From the NCBI GenBank assembly GCA_039923155.1, contig JBDTDI010000213.1, positions 1 to 32,542 of the forward strand: DNA of 32,542 nucleotides, written 5' to 3'. Source of the stretch: Rhodococcus_D sp039923155 (lineage in GTDB: Bacteria; Actinomycetota; Actinomycetes; Mycobacteriales; Mycobacteriaceae). The notes beneath the pieces were generated by a model. That model ran no database searches, had not been told where the DNA came from, and saw nothing but the letters and a program-made list of their open reading frames with translations. The first letter of the stretch is position 1. Each line of letters opens with the position of its first letter. Below are positions 24,893 through 32,046 of this stretch, one piece after another. A program made the translations under genes and the position numbers.

Positions 24893-26498
24893 ATGAGCGA
24901 ACAGCCGAGAGCCGACCTCGTGCTCTCGGGTGGCCCGGTGCTGACCATGGGCGCCAACCGACCACGGGCAGGCTCGGTCGCCGTGTCCGACGGTCGCATC
25001 GTGGCGATCAGGTCGAGTGGCGAGCTGTCGGGGTTGGTCGGGCCCGACACCGAGACGGTCGACCTCGACGGTCGAGCCCTGCTACCGGGCCTGGTCGACC
25101 CGCACATGCACTCCGCGATGGTCCAGCTCGCCGACTGGGTCGACGTGAGCCCGATGACCCGGCCGAGCGCCGAGGACGTGTTCACCGCGTTGCGCGAGGC
25201 GCCCGCGACGTCGACGGGGTGGGTCCTGGCCCAGCAGCTGATCCCAGCATCACCGACGGGCACCCGCGCCTGGACCGGACGGTGCTGGACCGCCTCGAGC
25301 CCGACCGCCCGCTGCTGGTGCTGGAGAGCAACGGACACATCGCCCACGTCAACTCGGCAGCGCTGCGCGCGGCGGGCATCGACCGGCACACCCCCGATCC
25401 GCCCGCGGCCCGCTACGTCCGCGACGAGGACGGCGAGCTGACCGGCCGCCTCGAGGAGTCTGCTGCCGTCACGGCCTTCAGCGCGGGCATCCCGTTCGTG
25501 ACCGGCAAGGCCCTCCGGGACCGGATCCGAGACCTGCTCTGGCACGCGGCGAGCCAGGGCGTCACCCTGCTGCACGACTGTGGGATCGGGTCGATCGGGG
25601 GGCCGTCGGACCTGGACGGGCTGCGGGCAGCGATCGGGGACAGCTCACCGGTGCGCTACCGGGGCATGCTGGTCTCGAGCTGCTACGAGGCGTGGGTGGA
25701 GCAGGGGCTGCGGCCAGGCTCCGGTGACGACCTGTTCCGCGTCGACGGCGTCAAGGCATGGTCGGACGGGTCGAACCAGGCGGGCACGGGCCACCAGCGG
25801 AAGCCCTACCTGGACACCACCGCCCGCGGCGCCCTGAACTACTCGGCAGACAAGCTCGCGGCCGTGGTCACCCGCGCACACCGAGACGGCTGGCAGGTGG
25901 GCGTGCACGCCAACGGGGACGCAGCCATCGACGTCACCCTCGACGCGTTCACCCAGGCGCTGCGCACCGATCCGCGCGCCGACCACCGCCACCGCGTCGA
26001 GCACGCCAGCGTGCTGCACCCCGAGCAGATCGACCGCATGGTGTCCCTCGGGATCTCCCCGTCGTTCCTGATCGGCCACGTCCGATGGTGGGGCGCCGCG
26101 TTCCGTGACCGGCTGCTCGGCCCATCCGGGCCGATCTGTACGACCCCTGCGCGTCGGCGTTGCGGGCAGGGCTGCGGATCTCGTTGCACAGCGACTGGAA
26201 CGTCACCCCGCTGGAGCCGCTGCGCTACGTCCAGGACGCCGTCACCCGGGTCATGAGCGAGAACGGCGAGGTGCTGAACCCGGCCGAGCGCATCGACGTC
26301 GAGGCCGCGCTGCGGGCGGTCACGATCGACGCGGCCTGGCAGTGCCGGTCCGACCACGTCACCGGGCCGTTGGAGGTCGGCAAGTACGCCGACCTGGTGT
26401 TGCTGGAGGACGATCCGAGCACGGTGGAGCCGACCGCCATCGCCGGTGTCGGCGTCTCCGAGACCCGTCTCGCCGGTGAGGTCCGATACCGGCGTTGA
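24893..26498 (+). pseudogene. Amidohydrolase family 3 (YtcJ-like), two frameshifts
   Basis: A metal-dependent amidohydrolase of about 535 residues, broken into three frames. Segment one carries the HxH metal motif (LVDPHMHSAM, His71 and His73) and ends at WVLAQQL. Segment two resumes at DPSITDGHPRLD and includes HANGDAAID and HRVEHASVLHPEQ, ending LLGPS. Segment three resumes at RADLYDPC and includes HSDWNVTPLEPL and GKYADLVLLEDDPS. Each break is explained by one missing base: a G near 25239 (CTGATCCC for CTGGATCCC) and a C near 26127. Coding quality is good throughout, so this is either a recent pseudogene or two sequencing errors. Family members hydrolyse cyclic or N-formyl amides; the substrate is unknown. 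Confidence 0.88.
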
Positions 26499-27058
26499 CG
26501 AGCACCCACCCACCAGGAGTTCGACACCGCGGCGAAACCCTCGCCCGTGCTCCGCGCCCCAGCGACGATCGTGTCCCGGCGGGTCCTGCGGGACGCTCGG
26601 ACGTCGGCGTCCCCGCTGACCTGCGGCGGTCCCGAATGCCGTTGGGCTTGGGGCGAACTCGTCATGGCCGCACGTCCTCGAGAACCACGACGAGGCCACC
26701 ATCGAGATCCTCGCCTCGTACTGCTCGCTGACCCGCTAGCCGCTCTGCCGAGGAGAACCGTGCACAGCCGGGACCCGGAGCTGCCCGAAGAACGCCGTGC
26801 GTGGCGCGTGGGCATCGGTTCGGCAACCGCGGGCGCCGTCCTGTCCCAGCGTCCCGGGAGTCGTGGGGTTCGCCCTACGGCGACGGGGTTTCGTGCGGGC
26901 GATCACCCGCAACCCAGCCGCTGCCCGCTCAACCAGTCCTGGGACGCCTGCAACGACCCGGAGCGCCCTGGAGGTAGCCCGGCCACGTGCGGGCCCGCGC
27001 CCGTGGTGTTGCATGACATCGTCGGGGGTCCAGGTCTGCATGCGCAGGAGGTACGACG
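26499..27058 (+). other. 560-bp gap with coding relics
   Basis: No intact gene is supported here. Near 26620-26739 one plus-strand frame reads like a C-terminal fragment (VLENHDEATIEILASYCS, then stop TAG). From GTG 26760, after GAGGAGAACC, another frame begins HSRDPELPEERRAWRVGIG and looks coding for about 30 codons. A neighbouring frame then looks better (VPGVVGFALRRRGFVRAI), consistent with one extra base near 26848. Families are not recognised. The 3' end carries the strong AGGAGGT ribosome site of the next gene. Confidence 0.35.
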
Positions 27059-28078
27059 ATGACGTGGGCGGTGTCCGACGGTGTGTTCTCGCTCGGTGAT
27101 CTGGAGGTGGAGCACGGCGGGACCATCCGTGACGCACGGCTGTCGTGGCAGACCCACGGAACCCTGAACGCCGCGCGGGACAACGTGGTCGTGTATCCGT
27201 GCAGCTACGGCGCCACCCACGACGGCTTGGCCGCGATGATCGGGCCCGACCAGGTGCTGGACCCGACGAAGTGGTTCATCGTCATCCCAGACATGTTCTC
27301 CAACGGGCTGTCCTCGAGCGCGAGCTCCGTCGACGCCTACCCCGCGCTGGTCACCATGCGTGACAACGTCGCGGCCCAGCGGCGGTGGCTGAGCGAGGAC
27401 CTCGGGATCGACCGGATTGCCGCGACGTACGGGTTCTCGATGGGCGCCGGGCAGGCCTACCACTGGGCCGCGATGTACCCCGACGCCGTGGACCGCGCCA
27501 TCATCGTCTGCGGCAGCGCCCGCACCGCCCTGCACAACAAGGTCTTCCTGTCGGGGCTGCTCCGCGTGCTCGAGGCCGCGCCGGAGCACCTCGGCGGCGG
27601 CCGGTTCTCCGCGGAGCCGACGGCAACCCTGCGCGCGTTCGCGCACGTCTACGCGGGGTGGGGCCTGAGCCAGGACTTCTACCGCGAGGAGCTGTTCCGC
27701 ACGGTGCTCGGGGCGCCCGACCTGGACGCGTTCCTGCGCACCGACTGGGAGGACGGCTTCGCCACCTCGAAGGCCGCCGACCTCTACGCACAGGCGCTGA
27801 CCTGGTACCACGCCGACATCAGCGCGGGCTCGGAGCACGGCGGCGACCTCGCGGCGGCCCTGGGCGCGATCAGGGCGAAGGTGCTGCTGCTGCCGGGGGC
27901 GACCGACCTGTACTTCCGGGTCGCGGACAACGCCGCCGAGCTTGGGCACCTGGCTTCGGGCGAGCTGCGCCCCATCCCCTCGGTCTGGGGTCACCGGGCC
28001 GGTGCACCGAGCCCGGAGGCGAACCACGACGACTTCGTGTTCGTGCGCGACGCCGTCCGCGACTGGCTGGCCCGCTAA
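27059..28078 (+). CDS. MetX-like alpha/beta hydrolase
   Basis: A 339-residue alpha/beta-hydrolase of the homoserine O-acetyltransferase family. The nucleophile elbow is GFSMGAGQAYHW with Ser127. Asp283 in LLLPGATDLYF and His312 in WGHRAGAP are the likely acid and base. The opening FSLGDLEVEHGGTIRDARLSWQTHG is typical of the family. True MetX enzymes are usually longer (about 370 residues or more) and carry other conserved acyl-acceptor motifs. With no methionine genes nearby, this is more likely a general hydrolase or acyltransferase of unknown substrate. AGGAGGTACGACG precedes the ATG. It is intact although its neighbours are damaged. Confidence 0.87.
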   Translation: MTWAVSDGVFSLGDLEVEHGGTIRDARLSWQTHGTLNAARDNVVVYPCSYGATHDGLAAMIGPDQVLDPTKWFIVIPDMFSNGLSSSASSVDAYPALVTMRDNVAAQRRWLSEDLGIDRIAATYGFSMGAGQAYHWAAMYPDAVDRAIIVCGSARTALHNKVFLSGLLRVLEAAPEHLGGGRFSAEPTATLRAFAHVYAGWGLSQDFYREELFRTVLGAPDLDAFLRTDWEDGFATSKAADLYAQALTWYHADISAGSEHGGDLAAALGAIRAKVLLLPGATDLYFRVADNAAELGHLASGELRPIPSVWGHRAGAPSPEANHDDFVFVRDAVRDWLAR

Positions 28079-28097
28079 GCGCCAGCGGGTCGCGGTG

Positions 28098-28341
28098 ATG
28101 GGCGGGTTCGGGATGGGCGTCGGGTGGCTGTTCGAGCTGCTGGTGCTGGCCGGGGTGGTGGCGCTGGTGGTGGTCGGGGTGCGCGCAGCGCGCGGCGGGA
28201 TCGGGGGTGGGCCCGACCGGTCGACGCGTGCCGACCGGTCGGCGGGTGCGCGTCAGATCCTCGGGGGAGCGGTACGCCCGGGGTGAGCGGAGCACCGAGG
28301 AGCACCGGGAACGACGCGAGAACCTCGGCGGCGGCTCGTGA
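28098..28341 (+). pseudogene. SHOCT-domain small membrane protein, one frameshift
   Basis: The protein starts with a membrane helix (VGWLFELLVLAGVVALVVVGV, about residues 8-28), then a polar linker. A C-terminal SHOCT motif begins RQILG and continues in the next frame as ERYARGERSTEEHRERREN. In the uncorrected frame it stops at 28286. Removing one G from the GGGGG run near 28262-28266 joins the two halves. The corrected stop (28339-28341) then overlaps the start of the multicopper oxidase as GTGA, which strongly supports this reading. Similar small SHOCT proteins often precede multicopper oxidases in actinobacteria. A GTG just before the ATG could also be the start. Confidence 0.75.
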
Positions 28342-28572
28342 CCGGGGCCATCAGCCGCCGGAGCTTTTTTCTTGTTGGTGGCGTCGGTGTCATGGCCACC
28401 GCGGTCGGCGGCATCGGGCTGGTCCGCTCGTTCGGGTCGGGTTTTGATCCGGTGGTCGGTGGGCCACTGCGGGCGCCACCGGTGCTGGCCAGCTCGGGCG
28501 GGGTGCTGACGGCCACGTTGGAGGCGGCGCGGTCCCCGCTCCCGGTGGCTGGTCGGGTGGCGACCGCGCAGG
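28338..28572 (+). pseudogene. Multicopper oxidase, N-terminal stub with Tat signal
   Basis: From GTG 28338 the frame encodes a twin-arginine signal (SRRSFFLVGGVGV, residues 6-18). It continues into a mature start like that of multicopper oxidases (GGVLTATLEAARSPLPVAGR, about 54-73). In family members this is followed by the YNG..PGP.(L/I)R and first His-copper motifs. Here similarity ends at about residue 77, and the rest of the frame is antisense to other genes. No copper ligands remain, so it cannot work. The break point near 28565 coincides with the end of similarity of an SMR-like gene start on the other strand. Confidence 0.7.
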
Positions 28573-28594
28573 CGAGGAACAGCCATGCGCGCAT
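28556..28594 (-). pseudogene. First codons of an SMR-like membrane protein, truncated
   Basis: On the minus strand, AGGAGGT (28607-28601) sits 6 nt before ATG 28594. The frame reads MRAWLFLACAVAT before running into sequence antisense to the multicopper oxidase. The strong ribosome site and 27-bp spacing from the isochorismatase stop mark a former second gene of that operon. The residues resemble the first helix of small multidrug resistance (EmrE-type) proteins, but 13 residues are too few for a firm call. Confidence 0.45.
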
Positions 28595-28621
28595 GCGGGG
28601 ACCTCCTGAGGGGGTGGGGGC

Positions 28622-29260
28622 TCAGCCGGCGGTGACGGCGGCGGCGCCGTGCAGGGCCGAGACGACGAGGTTCGACTTGTCCAGCGCGGCACCGGAGCGC
28701 ACCGCATCCGTCCACTTGGCGGTGTCGGCGACGGCCGCCCAGTTGGAGTTCAGCAGCGCGAGCAGGGTGGTGTGGACAGTGCGGGCGTCGGTGCTGCCCG
28801 CCTCGTTGGTGATGTTGATGGCACCGGTGGCGTCGGAGAGGATCTCCACCGACAGCCCGTGGGTCTCGGCCTCCGCGGCCGAGGCCAACACGCAGTTGTT
28901 GGTCATGTAACCGACCAGGGTGATGGTGTCGATGTCCCCGTCGCGCAACCAGTCCACCAGTCCGGTGCCGGCGAACACGGTGCCGAACTGCTTCTCGGCC
29001 CGGAACACCCCGGGCTGCAGGCGCTGCTCCACCTCGGGGCGCAGCTCGAACTGCGGGGTCGTCGGGTCGAACACCGGGGCCCCCTCGCCGGCGGTGTGCT
29101 GGAACACGGCGACAGGCAGGCCCGCGGCGTTGGCGGCCTCGATGGCCGCAGTGATGTTGGGCAGTGACACGGTGTGCGGCGGGTGCTGGATCTCCAGCGG
29201 TCCTTCGAAGTACTGCTGCTGGACGTCGATCAGGATCAGGGCACGGCGCGGTGTGGTCAT
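28622..29260 (-). CDS. Isochorismatase-family cysteine hydrolase
   Basis: A 212-residue cysteine hydrolase of the isochorismatase/nicotinamidase fold. The catalytic triad is visible: Asp12 in LILIDVQQQY, Lys90 in RAEKQFGTVF and Cys123 in YMTNNCVLASAAE. The active-site Cys makes an amidase-type reaction more likely than true isochorismate cleavage; the substrate is unknown. GAGGAAGCTGACG precedes the ATG at 29260. The frame is open further upstream, but those residues look non-coding. It was probably the first gene of an operon whose second gene is now a stub. Confidence 0.9.
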   Translation of the reverse strand: MTTPRRALILIDVQQQYFEGPLEIQHPPHTVSLPNITAAIEAANAAGLPVAVFQHTAGEGAPVFDPTTPQFELRPEVEQRLQPGVFRAEKQFGTVFAGTGLVDWLRDGDIDTITLVGYMTNNCVLASAAEAETHGLSVEILSDATGAINITNEAGSTDARTVHTTLLALLNSNWAAVADTAKWTDAVRSGAALDKSNLVVSALHGAAAVTAG

Positions 29261-29502
29261 CGTCAGCTTCCTCGTGGTCTCAGCGGCCGGTCGGCCTGAC
29301 ACCACTGTTGCGCAGCCCCCTCCCCTGCGCGACCGGCACGAAGGCCCAGCCGCGAGGAAAACGTGCGAATGTCCGGGATGGCCCCGCTCAGCCGCCGGAC
29401 CAACCCCCCTGGACATCACACCTGGCGGTGCAACCCGCACCTGCTGGGCCGCGCAGCACACTGTGTCGCAGGGGATCCCCATCTGGTTTGCACAACTGCG
29501 TT

Positions 29503-29814
29503 CTACCGGGAGAGCACCAGCCGCAGCGCGGCATCGACACGTCGAAGCTCGTTGAAGGTCAGGTTGCCGAGACTGGCGCCAAGGCGGGCCGGGTCGACTG
29601 CCGCCGTCTGCTCGGCGAGCACCCGTGTTGGTCGTCCGTCGATCTCGACCTCGGGCCGGAAGCTGGCTGGACGGGACGACGTGGACGTGGGGGCGACCAG
29701 CCACGTCGGCAACGGAAGGTGGTCGGGTTGGACGACCACGGCGTACCGAGGGCCCTGCTGCTCGTGGCCCTGGGCGTGGCGGGGTGCACGGAGCCGGTAG
29801 ACCTCACCACGCAC
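29503..29814 (-). CDS. MazF/PemK-type toxin, putative mRNA endoribonuclease
   Basis: A 103-residue toxin of the MazF/PemK fold. The opening RGEVYRLRAPR, the strand GPRYAVVVQPD, PTWLVAPTSTS and VLAEQTAAVDPARLG match the family. Such toxins cut single-stranded mRNA at short sites until bound by an antitoxin. The start is GTG at 29814, within the last codons of the antitoxin remnant, as in many actinobacterial pairs. The toxin frame is intact while the antitoxin frame seems broken. Either the toxin is inactive or unexpressed, or the antitoxin indels are sequencing errors. Confidence 0.85.
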   Translation of the reverse strand: MRGEVYRLRAPRHAQGHEQQGPRYAVVVQPDHLPLPTWLVAPTSTSSRPASFRPEVEIDGRPTRVLAEQTAAVDPARLGASLGNLTFNELRRVDAALRLVLSR

Positions 29815-29957
29815 GCAGGCTCTCCATGTCCCGCAGGACCTGGGCGGCCTCGGCCCGATCCTGCGTGCGGCGGCCAGTGCCTCGGCCTCGGCTCGTAGCG
29901 ACGCTCGGGCCTGGTCACGAGCGGCGGCGATGAGCGTGGGACCACCGAGGGCGTCAC
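29804..29957 (-). pseudogene. Antitoxin of the MazF pair, apparently frameshifted
   Basis: Upstream of MazF, three minus-strand pieces in different frames read like one antitoxin. GTG 29957 opens VTPSV; a second frame gives PTLIAAARDQARASLRAEAEALA; a third gives QDRAEAAQVLRDMESLRAW and stops at 29804, overlapping the toxin start by 11 bp. The ending MESLRAW is typical of antitoxins next to such toxins. Two missing bases, near 29945 (GG for GGG) and near 29868 (a lost C), would restore about 51 residues. Alternatively the front belongs to the frame ending at 29954. The DNA-binding part is not recognised. Confidence 0.5.
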
Positions 29958-30079
29958 TTCACGGGGTCCCCGTACTCCTTGCGCGCCGCCATGGCGTCGA
30001 TCACCAGCTCCTCACCGCCCTCGAGGGGCAGCTCGTCCTCGCCACCCCCGTCAGCAGAACCCCGCCGGAGGCCAATTTC
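29954..30079 (-). pseudogene. Coding-like fragment between methyltransferase and antitoxin
   Basis: Forty-one codons run from just after the methyltransferase TGA to a stop at 29956-29954. The latter part (DELPLEGGEELVIDAMAARK) is convincingly coding by composition, while the first nine codons are not. It has no start of its own. It may be the true N-terminal part of the antitoxin in another frame, or the tail of a lost gene. It overlaps the antitoxin GTG as GTGA. No family is recognised. Confidence 0.35.
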
Positions 30080-30718
30080 TCATCTGTTGAAGGCGGTGCC
30101 CAGGACGGTTGGAGCGATGGGTGGCACGTTTGGCCAGACCATGGTGGTGCTTACTGCGGTGGTGTCGAAGCCAGCGCCGGCGACGGCGGCCCTGGTGTCT
30201 CGGCGGATCGAGCACCCCCCGGCGGCGCGTCCCCAGACCGGTTCGAGCAGCTGCTGTAGGCGGCCGACCCAGTGCCCCTGCGGGGCGGCGACGTGCTCGA
30301 GCAGGAGCAGCCGCCCGCCGGGGACCAGGATCCGTCGCAGCTCCGCGAGCGTTCGAGGCGGCTGCGCGACCGAGCAGAGCACGCAGGCGCAGAGCACTGC
30401 GTCGATGGAGCCGTCGGCCAGCGGCAGGTCGTGGGCGTCCGCCGACAGCAGGGTCACCGGTACCGGGCAGGCTGCGACGCGCCCGCGGGCGAGGGCGCGC
30501 ATCGAGGGGTCGGGCTCGATGGCGACCACCGACGTCACGGCGGCCGGCAGGTGGGCAAGGTCGTGGCCGGGTCCGAGCCCCAGGATCAGCAGCCGACCGC
30601 TCGCCTCGGTCAGGACCGACGCGCGCAGCCGACCGTAACCGCCGCGTTCCCCGGCCGCGGCGACCAGCCGGTAGACCTGGGCGAAGACTGGGTGGGCGTG
30701 TTCGCGCTCACGGCTCAT
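30080..30718 (-). CDS. Class I SAM-dependent methyltransferase (METTL7-like)
   Basis: A 212-residue methyltransferase. The SAM-binding motif I is LLILGLGPGHDLAHL, then the acidic end of strand 2 (AIEPDPSMRA), ADAHDLPLADGSIDAVLC (motifs II/III) and RILVPGGRLLLLEHV. The C-terminal LEPVWGRAAGGCSIRRDT and GFDTT resemble METTL7/PmtA-type methyltransferases, which modify thiols or lipids; the substrate is unknown. ATG at 30718 is the first start after non-coding-looking residues, with GGAGG 13 nt ahead. The end AFNR followed by TGA looks natural for the family. Confidence 0.85.
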   Translation of the reverse strand: MSREREHAHPVFAQVYRLVAAAGERGGYGRLRASVLTEASGRLLILGLGPGHDLAHLPAAVTSVVAIEPDPSMRALARGRVAACPVPVTLLSADAHDLPLADGSIDAVLCACVLCSVAQPPRTLAELRRILVPGGRLLLLEHVAAPQGHWVGRLQQLLEPVWGRAAGGCSIRRDTRAAVAGAGFDTTAVSTTMVWPNVPPIAPTVLGTAFNR

Positions 30719-31031
30719 GCATCCATCATCGCCTCCGTCCCGGCGGCCGACGCCGGGGACGACCTCGTCGAACGTCGCGGAGGTGGAGCCGCCGCTCACC
30801 ACCGAGGCGGTGATGCCGACCCGGGCCCCGTGTCGTTGATCGTCGCGCGCGGGATGCGGGTGGGGGCTTGTACGTCAACGGCGCGGAGGTCGAGGGGTAG
30901 CGCGACCCCGGTGTAGAACCCACCACGACGCAGCCAGCGGCCGCGCCGCCTCCACCGTCACGCACCGGTGTGTCGCAGAGAATCCTTCTGCGGGCACGTG
31001 ATTCTCGGGTTGTGGTGTGTCAGGGTGAGGG
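30719..31031. other. Intergenic region with a relic and an inverted repeat
   Basis: This 313-bp gap separates two divergent methyltransferase genes. On the plus strand near 30835-30900 a short frame ends DAGGGLYVNGAEVEG-TAG and looks like the C-terminus of a lost gene, perhaps an amidohydrolase. The right part carries the inverted repeat at 30978-31006. Nothing else was recognised. Confidence 0.35.
30978..31006. promoter_or_regulatory. Inverted repeat upstream of the methyltransferase
   Basis: GAGAATC (30978-30984) and GATTCTC (31000-31006) form a perfect 7-bp inverted repeat with 15 bp between. It lies 25 bp before the ATG at 31032. It could bind a repressor that controls the gene. The AT-richer arms stand out in this GC-rich setting. 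Confidence 0.4.
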
Positions 31032-31688
31032 ATGGACAGCGCAGGGGTGAAGGCGTTCTTTGAGCAGGTGTCGACCCAGTGGGACCACATGCTATCCAGC
31101 TTCTACAGCGCCGACGTGATCGACGCCCTGGCCGAGCACGGCCGGGTCACTTCGACGGCGCGGGTCGTCGACGTGGGCACCGGAACTGGGTTCGTCGCCG
31201 CGGGTCTGGCCGGACGGGCCGCCTCGGTGGTCGGCGTGGACAACTCCCCGGCGATGCTGGGCGTGGCCGCGGACAACCTGGCCGCTCTCGGCGCCACCAA
31301 CGTGACCCTGGCCGACGGCGAGGTCGACCAGCTGCCGCTGCCGGACGACAGCGTCGACGTGGCGGTCGCCAACATGGTGCTGCATCACGCCCCCGAGCCC
31401 GCCGCGATGCTGGCCGAGATGGCCCGGGTGGTCCGCCCGGGTGGGACGATCGCGATCACCGACGAGATTGAACATCACTACGAGTGGATGCGAACCGAAC
31501 AGGCCGACCTGTGGCTCGGCTTCACCCCCGACCAGGTCCGGGGCTACTGCGAACAGGCCCGGCTCGTGGAGTACGGGTACTCCTCGTTAGGCATGCAATG
31601 ATGCATCGCCTCAAAGACCTCGGTCGGGGTCACCGCAACCATCGGCATCTTCGCAGCCTGGGCCACCGTTCCGCTGCCCGAAAGATGA
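31032..31688 (+). CDS. SAM-dependent methyltransferase with in-frame TGA, candidate selenoprotein
   Basis: Residues 1-189 form a class I methyltransferase: motif I VVDVGTGTG (46-54), acidic VGVD (67-70), LPLPDDSVDVAVANMVLHHA (101-120) and VVRPGGTIAITDE. The frame then meets TGA at 31599-31601, right after YGYSSLGMQ. The same frame continues CIASKTSVGVTATIGIFAAW to a TGA at 31686-31688; 22 of these 28 codons end in G or C. From memory, relatives have GMQ followed by a Cys pair and such a tail, so the TGA sits at a Cys position. A GACCTC-GGTC-GGGGTC hairpin begins 15 nt after it. Read through, the protein is 218 residues with Sec190-Cys191. A nonsense mutation is the alternative. Confidence 0.75.
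31616..31631 (+). promoter_or_regulatory. SECIS-like hairpin after the in-frame TGA
   Basis: GACCTC (31616-31621) pairs with GGGGTC (31626-31631), with one G-U pair, around the loop GGTC (31622-31625). The loop starts 21 nt after the TGA, within the range expected for bacterial SECIS elements, and begins with G. GGUC also occurs in the E. coli fdhF SECIS loop. A bulged-U variant (GACC, bulged U, C-G pair, loop GGUCG) is also possible. Such short hairpins arise by chance in GC-rich DNA. Confidence 0.45.
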
Positions 31689-32046
31689 GCATGCCTGACA
31701 CCGCTCACTGATGATGCCTCTCGTTTCACGAGGGTCCCCCGCCGGGGAGGGCCGGCCCGGAACTGTGGCACACAGTGAGCTGTTGGGTTGGCTTCGACGG
31801 CTGCTGCCGGCCGTCGATCAGTGGTTGTCGGGCCGGTCAACCACGCTGTAGGTATCGCACGAAGCTCCCCGAGGAGTGGCGAGAGGGTCACCCTGGGGTG
31901 CAGCCACGTCAGCGCGTGGTGCACTTCGCTCGACGTGGCCGCCGCCATAATTACCCCGGTCGGTCTCGACGACAAGATCGACGGGCTTCTCGGCGTCGCG
32001 ACCGAAATCCCCATCCGGGTTCACTGAGTACTGAGGAGGTCACGAC
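31689..32046 (+). other. 358-bp gap with a coding relic
   Basis: No intact gene is supported. On the plus strand the last 35 or so codons before TGA 32025-32027 have good coding composition (DVAAAIITPVGLDDKIDGLL, then GVATEIPIRVH). This looks like the C-terminus of a lost gene. A perfect palindrome, GGGCCGGCCC, lies at 31749-31758. The relic ends 19 bp before the GlcG-like gene. Confidence 0.35.

Noticed and set aside
27059..28078. Homoserine O-acetyltransferase MetX proper
   Set aside because: The protein is shorter than usual and no methionine genes are nearby; only the broader family is supported.
29954..30082. In-frame continuation after the TGA of the METTL7-like methyltransferase as a second selenocysteine case
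   Set aside because: A hairpin can also be drawn after this TGA, but the protein ends naturally there, the first codons after it are not coding-like, and no Cys position is implied. It shows how easily hairpins occur here.
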